Below the pieces are notes generated by a model. The model saw only the letters and a list, made by a program, of their open reading frames with translations. It made no database searches and was not told where the DNA came from. DNA of 64,000 nucleotides from Phymatolithon calcareum (Eukaryota; Rhodophyta; Florideophyceae; Hapalidiales). Shown piece by piece: positions 57,482 through 64,000 of the stretch (its first letter is position 1; each line of letters begins with the position of its first letter). The stretch is taken from assembly GCA_977006965.1 (NCBI GenBank), contig OZ345375.1, forward strand, positions 2,108,001 through 2,172,000, written 5' to 3'. The translations under genes were made by a program, and so were the position numbers.

Positions 57482-57599
57482 GATAGCTTAGGATAATCTT
57501 TAGGATAAAATAATCCTCATTTTGGTTATCCGGATTATCCTCAGGTAGCCTGATTTTAGGATTATCTTATCTTGTGCCAAGCAGAAACGCTTGCATGAC

Positions 57600-57788
57600 C
57601 AAGATAAATAATCCTACAAGTGTGGGAGGAGCAGGATTCCACGCTGCCACAGCAGCATCAGCACCGTCCGCAAAGTCATACTCCACGAAGGCCAGTCCCA
57701 TTCTCATCTTTACATCCACGCGATTCACTAAATATCTGTATTCTGAAAAGTCATGCCGCAAGTTTCCAATGAGCTCCTTAATATGCAA
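57600..57788 (-). pseudogene. RRM fragment related to the G3BP-like gene
   Basis: IKELIGNLRHDF, then NRVDVKMRMGLAFVEYDF and ADGADAAVAAW, line up with the RRM of the gene at 5184-6833 (AKELVHLFKEEF ... AKGLAFIEYDTAEGVHAAVAAW). The fragment ends at the right edge of the hAT element and starts near unit B. No NTF2 or RGG part is present. It is a relic of a second G3BP-type gene, perhaps cut or carried by the transposon. Confidence 0.7.
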
Positions 57789-58034
57789 CGGCTATGGATA
57801 ACGAGGCCTCTCTTCTTGAAATCTACCTTTGCCCGGGTTATCTATCCCAGCTCTGGCTTGTGTTTCCCATCACCCGTCTCGCCTGGGGGATACATGGATA
57901 TAGATAATATATTTAACCTACATACCTCTACCCACTGTAGGGCGCCTCATAGCCCATGTTGTACAAAGATACCCTATCCATCTCTTTAGAGAGGATACAG
58001 GTAGAAAAAACGAAGTGCAAGACAGGAAGAACTC

Positions 58035-58524
58035 ATTCCCACGATGTTTCGCGTCTTCTGGTATGTCTGCTCGAAACACATACTGCACCTGTTCTTGAAC
58101 CGCAGGCTCCAAAAATCCCCCGTGTGTACTGGAGAGATCAACCTCAGAATCCTTAGCATTATTGTGCGACATGGGACAGACACAGCAATAGCTGTTGTTG
58201 ATGTTTTATGTTTCTAAATTTCATCCTGGTCTCCTTCTTTTATTGCAGAAAACGTAATGTCATAGAGTAAATTCTCACTGCTCAAAAATATGAGTACATC
58301 TAGAGACTCATTACTTTCTTCTACATGTTTCTCCCTGTACAGTTTTTGGGCAGTTTATCACCTGTTAGTTCGCTGACTTGCCTTCGTGAGACAGTCCGAC
58401 GAGAACAGCGTCGGAATAGATGTTCCACAATTTCATTGCGAACATACGAGCACATCTTTAATGCTGGATCTTGGTGTCCAGTCTTCAGTCTTCCCGCCCC
58501 TGGAGTTAGCTTTTCCTTTTTCAA
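58035..58524 (-). pseudogene. Conserved ORF pair of unknown function, copy B
   Basis: Counterpart of 47699-48201. The MSHNNAKDSEVD ORF (from 58172) is preserved for about 46 residues and then diverges. The other (LTPGAGRLKTGHQDPALKMCSYVRN, then EIVEHLFRRCSRRTV, to about 58380) loses the shared frame after SRRQ because of a small indel near 58360. There is no ATG at its start. Confidence 0.35.
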
Positions 58525-58776
58525 AAAATGGGTTAAAATATATTAATGTCGTTAGTCTATGTTTTGGGTCAAATATAATGCATTTGTCGTGGCGAGAAGA
58601 AAGTATCGTCCTGATGTACAACGTTCGCCCTGTTCGGCTGCATTCTCTGGACTGTGTTTCAGTAGTTTGCATCTGCGTCCGGTTGAAAAGGCGGACCCTT
58701 ATTGCTTATTACACTGGGATTCAGGAAGGACAATTCGAACATTTTATGAGTATACGAGAGCATCCAACACATGTAA

Positions 58777-59668
58777 CAGTTATACTTGTATTTTTGCGTC
58801 GTTAACAGGTGAGACATCGACAGCTGGCCATAAAATACGCAAGCGGAAGGTTCCCTCAAGTGAGCACGACGCTAATATCGAATACATTCGGAACGGCAGC
58901 AGAGCGCCACATGGAGACCATACGTATGAACCTAACAAAGTATAAACTGGACTCCGGAGAAATGATAAGAACGGAAAAGGCATTAGACTCCATACTACTC
59001 TACAGCGTCACCATAATTGACAATATGGAAAACGACGAGTCCCTGTATTAGGGACCAGGCGGTATACTAGAATGAACAAGTTACGAAAAGCTGCTCCCGT
59101 ACAGTCTTAGGAGTGTTAATGAGGGCTTTCAAATAAACAACTAAACAGTTGCAAAAAAACATGTATTGTTGCATGATAATTCACTGTCCTGGTATCTCTG
59201 TGAGAAGATTTCTACTTATGTTTCTTTGTGGCAATAGACTTCACTTTTATGAGACCAGGGGCAAGATTCTCGACTGTCGCACAGGCCTAATTGTGATGAC
59301 ACTGCGTTTGAAACAAGGGAAGAGGTCGAATATGTGTCCGAGTGAGCTCGCCGAGGGCCCATGGTGTTTGAGTAGTGTGGGTATTACATCAACACCAGCA
59401 GGGCTCTTTATTCTGTGGAGCTCACTCTGGACGGAAGTCCAAATTGGGAATTCTGTCGAGTGCGAATTCGAAGAATTTCGTAGGACATGTTCCGGAGCGA
59501 TACCGCTGTGTACTAATGTGTGCGTATCTCTCTCTTGAGGCCCACAAGAGAATGGGGAATTTTGGCCTTTTCAGAAGGACTGAGCACTTGCCAACAATGA
59601 GACTGGCTGAATTACGGACTTTGAAAGACCATACGAGCTGGAATTCTATTTTGAAGTGCGAGCTACAC
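58777..59668 (+). mobile_element. ~890-bp insertion specific to unit B, unknown family
   Basis: Absent from unit A, where CATGTAA continues directly into the GCGTGAGGAACGC block. It contains the repeat shared with 37170-37545, including the ORF that ends at 59051 (STTLISNTFGTAAER ... LDSGEMIRTEKALDSILLYS ... NDESLY). No inverted tips or target duplication were clear. It may be a mobile or retroposed gene copy. Confidence 0.5.
58809..59051 (+). CDS. Short ORF of the LDSGEM family
   Basis: About 80 codons without a convincing start. The part from STTLIS to the stop is shared with the copy at 37319-37545 (minus), and its last 24 residues with the ORF ending at 12441. No known domain. The clean, shared stop in two copies suggests a genuine 3' exon of an unknown gene family. 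Confidence 0.35.
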   Translation: MRHRQLAIKYASGRFPQVSTTLISNTFGTAAERHMETIRMNLTKYKLDSGEMIRTEKALDSILLYSVTIIDNMENDESLY

Positions 59669-60594
59669 TGCGTGAGGAACGCATATACACATCTTTGCAT
59701 GTGTAAACGAGTTTGTCCTGTTTCACCAACCAGCTTCTGAACAATATGAATATTCCTGGCGAATATTGGAAATGCTTGGACGACAGCATTTTCCTTCACT
59801 AGTAGCAGGCTTCTCCTAAACTTCTTATGCTCTCTCTAGATCTACCCATGGTATTTATTTTGAAAGGTTTGCAGAACGGCCAACGGTGCCCACCCAGGAC
59901 TCTGTCGGGCGCCCGTTGCGTGAAAAGAATTACGCAATCTGAACTTCGGAATCATTACGTAAAGGTTCCAGCCGTTGGACGCGATGACACTAAGTGAAAT
60001 CGTCTGCGCTCGCTGCGACCGTTTACACTCGTCCTCTTTTGAATAATTCTGAGGTATAGTCCCTCTAGTTCATGTAGTCGCAGCGCGCCCTTGCAGCAAT
60101 CCGCGCCGGCTACCGTGTAACAAGCGATACTATTATCTGGGGTTGAATCAACATTCAAGCCTAGCCGACGATCGCCACGTCCATGCAAATACAGCTCCCC
60201 GTCGCCCAAACCTGCGCTAGTCATTCTTGCAATTTCTCGTCACAACATTTGATTTCAGTGGTCTGGTCAGCGCATATGGATGCGTACCTGTTCACGAAGC
60301 ACAGTAATGGACACTAGTTCGCGGCTACAAAAGCCAAACCAGAACGAAACTTTGAGGAAGTTATTCAAGCTGCCGAGCAATCAATAATTACTAATAGCAG
60401 GGTGCGCATCACAATCGCAAGAATAAGCCTAGGCGGGCTGAAAGCTTTCAGCCCGCCTATACATCAATAATATATTTTGATATAAGACTTACATTATAAG
60501 TACGATGGTTTAGGCGCGAATCACAATCACAAGAATAAGCTTCGCAGTGCCAAAATATGTGCGCAAGGACAGGAAACCAGCGTGATAATTGAAA

Positions 60595-62540
60595 TTATGT
60601 TCGTTCCCTCCCAACCGCCATCAGGTTACAATATATCTCTTGATTGCCAACACAGACGTACGTTTTCTTCAGACGGAACGGAATGCAAGCCTTAATCACT
60701 TCGGCAGAAAAATCAAGATGCGCTCTTCTCCCATCGAAAAGAATACATAACTCGCGCAACGAAGGGCACACCGAAAATATTTCGATGATGTCCACTACCA
60801 CGGAGTTGCGAATCACCTCGTCGAAGGCGTAATCTTGGTGCAAATCAATAATCACCCGCTCCAGAAGCGGATTCGCCTGCACAAGATGGCTAAACACCTT
60901 CCTCGGAGCAAAGCATTGGAAAAAATAATTGCTATTGTAATTATTTAAATTATTGTTCCAATAATTTATTCCTGAGTCTCGCATATTTATTGTATTTATT
61001 GAGATCGTCGTGGTTGCGACAATTATTGTATCGGACTCCTCATTTTTTCGATCCGGTTATTCTATCGCGACAGAAAGTAGCAAGAAGGATCCAATAATTC
61101 CGGGAATAACCAGTTATTTATACCTCGCTGAACTTGAATACAATAATTTATTGCTTCTGCGTTCAACAATAAATTATTTATTCTCGACACTTTTCGAGAA
61201 AAGAATAAAAATAAATAAATAATTCCAATGCTTTGCCTCGGAGGACGCACAACAGAGCAAGGGATATATGACTCAGGGAATGAAAACGAGAACACCCGAA
61301 GCCCTCCAGTGCTTCTGGCTATGGCATGCAAGGAGTCGGCGTAGCGCTCAAACGAAACTTCACCCAGCTCTAAAGTCTCCAGCTCCGGCACCGGGTTCAA
61401 GAACAAAGTTGAAATGACACTGCAAAAAACGTGGTCTTCGCTCACACAGGAAAATCGAAGCTTCTTCAAATTCGAGCAATGATTCATTGCAACACCAAGA
61501 CCGTCTGCACAACCGTCCCCCTCGCCGCAATAACACACTAGCTCCTTCAATCTAGCGCCAATGATCGGTAAAACTGCCACAAATTCAGAGTTCACCCAAT
61601 ACGTCGCGGCAGTGCGCAATTTCGGACAAGTTTCTACAACGAGGGCACATTGAGCTGCTGGTATGTGCGAAAACAATGCATGCTCAAGCTGATCCCCAAG
61701 AGAAGCACACAACATAGCTAGCCCACCAGGCTTACTAGTATCACCTATTTCAATGCTTCGGAGATTGCGGTAATTAGTTTGAATACAATGGAAATCCTGC
61801 TTCATGTAAGTAAATGTGTCTCTCTTGCAAATAGTCCGCAACGTCTTACCAACTGTAACCCATAAATCGGTGAAGTCAGGAACATCATCCGGACATTCGT
61901 CAAGAATAATCTCCAGAGAACGCAGTCCTCCACAATGCTGCACCATTGCTTCCACATGGTTCATTGTGCGCACCGTTGCGGTGAGAGATTCCAACGTGGC
62001 GCTGCACGTCGAAAGAAGAAGCTTGAAAAGCGCATCATTATTATAGATATGAAGATCCAAAACTTTGACATTGACCATGAACGGAAGTGTAGGAGTAATA
62101 TACCGAAGGTTGACGCGCCTATTTCCCGTAAATGAAACGTTGGAAAAACCAGGGCCGGTAATACTCATTAGAGCACTGTAGTCCTTAATTGTCCGCACAA
62201 AGACGTTGCCATTTTCCTTCATGACGCTCTTCTGTCTCTTATAATATTTACTCATGGTGATGGCGCTAAAATGCTTCAAGAAAAATTTGGTCAACGGTCC
62301 ACCGATTAGGAATAGTAGCATAAGATCGCTGCTTTTGATGAAGCAAATCCAGTAGCGATACAAAGGCTTAGCACTCATATAGCGCATAACATTTTCGACC
62401 ACGTCGATCGACAGAGCGTCCAAATAACTTGTGCGGGGAGCTTCTCGTTCGAATTCACTGGAGGTCGATACGCCTGGCGAGGATGCATTGTGCGCGAGAC
62501 CGGCGCGACTTCGAAGGTTATTGCCCGAAGACAGTGCCGT
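60595..62540 (-). pseudogene. Leucine-rich, F-box-like protein gene, copy B (MITE-interrupted)
   Basis: Paralogue of 49423-50975. Its reading frame is open from 62540 to the MITE at 61235 and resumes at 60900. The codon equal to copy A's ATG is ACG here (62538-62540), so the start is lost. F-box-like YLDALSIDVVENVMRYMSAKP is near residue 35. LRR-type segments include CGGLRSLEIIL, YRNLRSIEIGD, CSNLKKLRFS and VPELETLELGEVSF. The MITE splits the codons after VVRPPR; with one target duplication and the MITE set aside, the frame passes straight into the sequence matching copy A. The C-terminus ends GNQEIYCNLM... at 60595. Confidence 0.75.
60909..61235 (+). mobile_element. 327-bp hAT-like MITE, copy 2, inside the F-box-like gene
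   Basis: Tips CAAAGCATTGG and CCAATGCTTTG. The perfect 8-bp target duplication is CCTCGGAG (60901-60908 and 61236-61243). Nearly identical to 55086-55412 and in the same orientation. Unit A has no MITE at this site, so insertion followed the duplication. Confidence 0.95.
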
Positions 62541-62599
62541 CGTACTCTTCCACGGGGTTGTGGAATTTGTCTGATTCGACAAGTTGGATCAGTGTTCAT

Positions 62600-64000
62600 G
62601 AGAATGACACCTACTAGTAGGACCCTGGTGAATAGGCTTTGTATAGTTCAAGACAGCGCACAGTAAAGGTCCTATGATATCCTTGTCGCCAATCTGGTTT
62701 TTTGACTCGAGATCATACATTACAGTAGAGTTTCGAGGATGTCCTTTCTAGACGCTTTGGCACTTCAGCAGTTCCTTAATCCCAAACACTGCAATTACCT
62801 GCGCACCACAGCAATGTATACATGTTCCTCCACTGATTCAGCTTATTATCCTTTGAAAGAAACTCTAGCACCTGAATTGGCGCCCATTTCAAAGCTGTAT
62901 TGGCACCCGTTGCCATATGTTCCGCCTAAATGCAAAGCAAATTCAGGACTAACAAACATCATTTGAGCTTCACGACTGTACGCTGTCGCTTCACCTTCAT
63001 GTAGGAATGTCCGCTGTGGGATGTCCAGGCCAAGGGAATGTAAGGCTTGCAAGAAAAGACTGTATTCTGAACACATTGTGCACGATGAGGTACAGGAGTG
63101 AGTCCTCCGGGGTGCCTGGTGCTGCCTTCCTCGGACGTGCTTCAGGGGTCTCGAAAGAATCCGGGCATGGTAGTTTGATAGCACGGCTGCGGACGTCAAA
63201 TCACAAGGGATAGGTGGCGCCCGACGGGAAGGCTGTGAACAGGCGACAGAGAGTTATCCGCAGCGGCGTCCGTTGGTTCGAGGACAGTGGAGAGTGGCAA
63301 GGGAGCTGCTTGGCGAGCTATAATGGACTTTAGACACGACTGTACTCATGTAGCAGTGCGGAGTATTTGACTCGCGGCGCCTGTGCAGATGGAGATGAGA
63401 GGCCATCCTTGATAAATATTGAGAGAATTCAATGAAGACTATATATATTTGTTCTCTTGCACTAGTTGAACCAGAAACATAAGCACGACTGCACCAGCTG
63501 ATGATTAGAACAACACTTCCGAAACGCTTGAACTGTACGTTCACCCGGGCTACGCTACGGATGAAATTAGAGGTTCGCGTGCATTTCAAACTTTCAGTCT
63601 GACGTGCAGACCTTCCACCGGAGAGCAATCAACTCGAATACAGAGTCAATGGAGAAGATGATATACGTAGGAAAGTCCGAGTACGAAACCCCTTTCTTAT
63701 TCACTCCGCTTTTCTTGGGTGTTGTTCGTTTATAGAATGGGTGTTCGACAAGAAAATAGTACTATGGCGCTGAAAACCATCCAAACGACGGGAAGAAATA
63801 TAGAGTACGAAAAGGCCACATAGTGAGCAATCAAAGGCCTGTTCCATTCCGTCCGCAAACGATTTGAAACTTGGTTGTGTTCGCTTTGGATCCTGGCTTG
63901 AACCATGGGAAAAATATACGAGTATATTTCCACCCACGTTTATCCTAATTATTAGACACCCATTCTAATGCTTTTTCGCAAAGACAAGCAGATTCACCCC
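62600..64000. other. Gene-free end of the window
   Basis: No gene is supported. 63350-64000 matches 54240-54830 and so belongs to unit B. Confidence 0.5.

Larger units (their letters stand above)
54850..57590 (+). mobile_element. hAT-type DNA transposon
   Basis: Plus-strand transposase of the hAT superfamily, flanked by clusters of GGATAATCC / GGATTATC (left about 54880-54990; right about 57490-57570), the subterminal repeats expected of hAT elements. GGATAATCCGGATAA appears inverted at both ends. I could not fix the exact tips or an 8-bp target duplication, so the ends are approximate. A smaller MITE (55086-55412) is inserted in its 5' part. The element sits between the two duplication units. 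Confidence 0.8.
57780..64000. repeat. Direct duplication, unit B (runs off the window end)
   Basis: Second copy of the unit at 47505-54830, in the same orientation. It differs by a ~0.9-kb extra segment (58777-59668), the MITE in the F-box-like gene and lack of 2.5 kb before 63350. 58030-58330 is almost identical to 47755-48060, while other blocks are clearly more diverged. Confidence 0.85.

Noticed and set aside
54850-57590. Exact 8-bp target duplication of the hAT element
   Set aside because: I compared the flanks of the GGATAATCC clusters at both ends but found no convincing 8-bp match, so the ends are left approximate.
1-64000. CRISPR arrays, bacterial operons or phage genes
   Set aside because: No spaced direct repeats of the right kind, no Shine-Dalgarno-led gene runs; introns, eukaryotic families and eukaryotic transposons argue for nuclear DNA.

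Overview
This is eukaryotic nuclear DNA. A multicellular red alga (a florideophyte of the Chondrus/Gracilaria kind) is my best guess. The reasons are small GC-rich islands of mostly intronless genes, one 93-bp GT-AG intron, a probable plastid-type peroxiredoxin Q, and long AT-richer stretches full of old DNA transposons and copia/gypsy elements. No tRNA, rRNA or CRISPR was recognised. The species assignment is inference.

Host genes lie in a few islands. Island 1 (1.3-6.8 kb): a mitochondrial carrier, a 1-Cys peroxiredoxin Q and a repeat-rich coiled-coil protein, all on the minus strand, then a divergent G3BP-like NTF2/RRM/RGG protein on plus. Isolated genes: an EF-hand protein (11.1-12.0 kb) and an unknown 177-codon ORF (22.9-23.4 kb). 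Island 2 (37.7-39.0 kb): a membrane glycosyltransferase-like protein. Island 3 (43.2-46.5 kb): CLP1 (mRNA 3'-end processing) divergent from a cupin, followed by a convergent copine-like two-C2 protein.

The rest is dominated by mobile DNA. There is a Tc1-type element with ~205-bp inverted repeats (13.4-15.0 kb) and a decayed Ty3/gypsy chromovirus (about 18.5-22.5 kb). A three-level nest occupies 25.5-35.9 kb: a pogo/Tigger element is split by a Ty1/copia element (5-bp target duplication CATAG, 82-bp LTRs), and one copia LTR is split by a MuDR-type MULE (9-bp target duplication). A hAT element lies at about 54.8-57.6 kb. Short non-autonomous families include a 327-bp 8-bp-TSD MITE present twice, a second MITE family present twice, a pogo deletion derivative and a fold-back element.

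The last 16 kb is a large direct duplication (unit A ~47.5-54.8 kb; unit B ~57.8 kb to beyond the window end). The hAT element lies between the units. Each unit carries a broken copy of a leucine-rich, F-box-like gene. The copy in unit B was interrupted by the MITE with a perfect 8-bp duplication. The two units differ by large indels, and their identity is uneven along their length.
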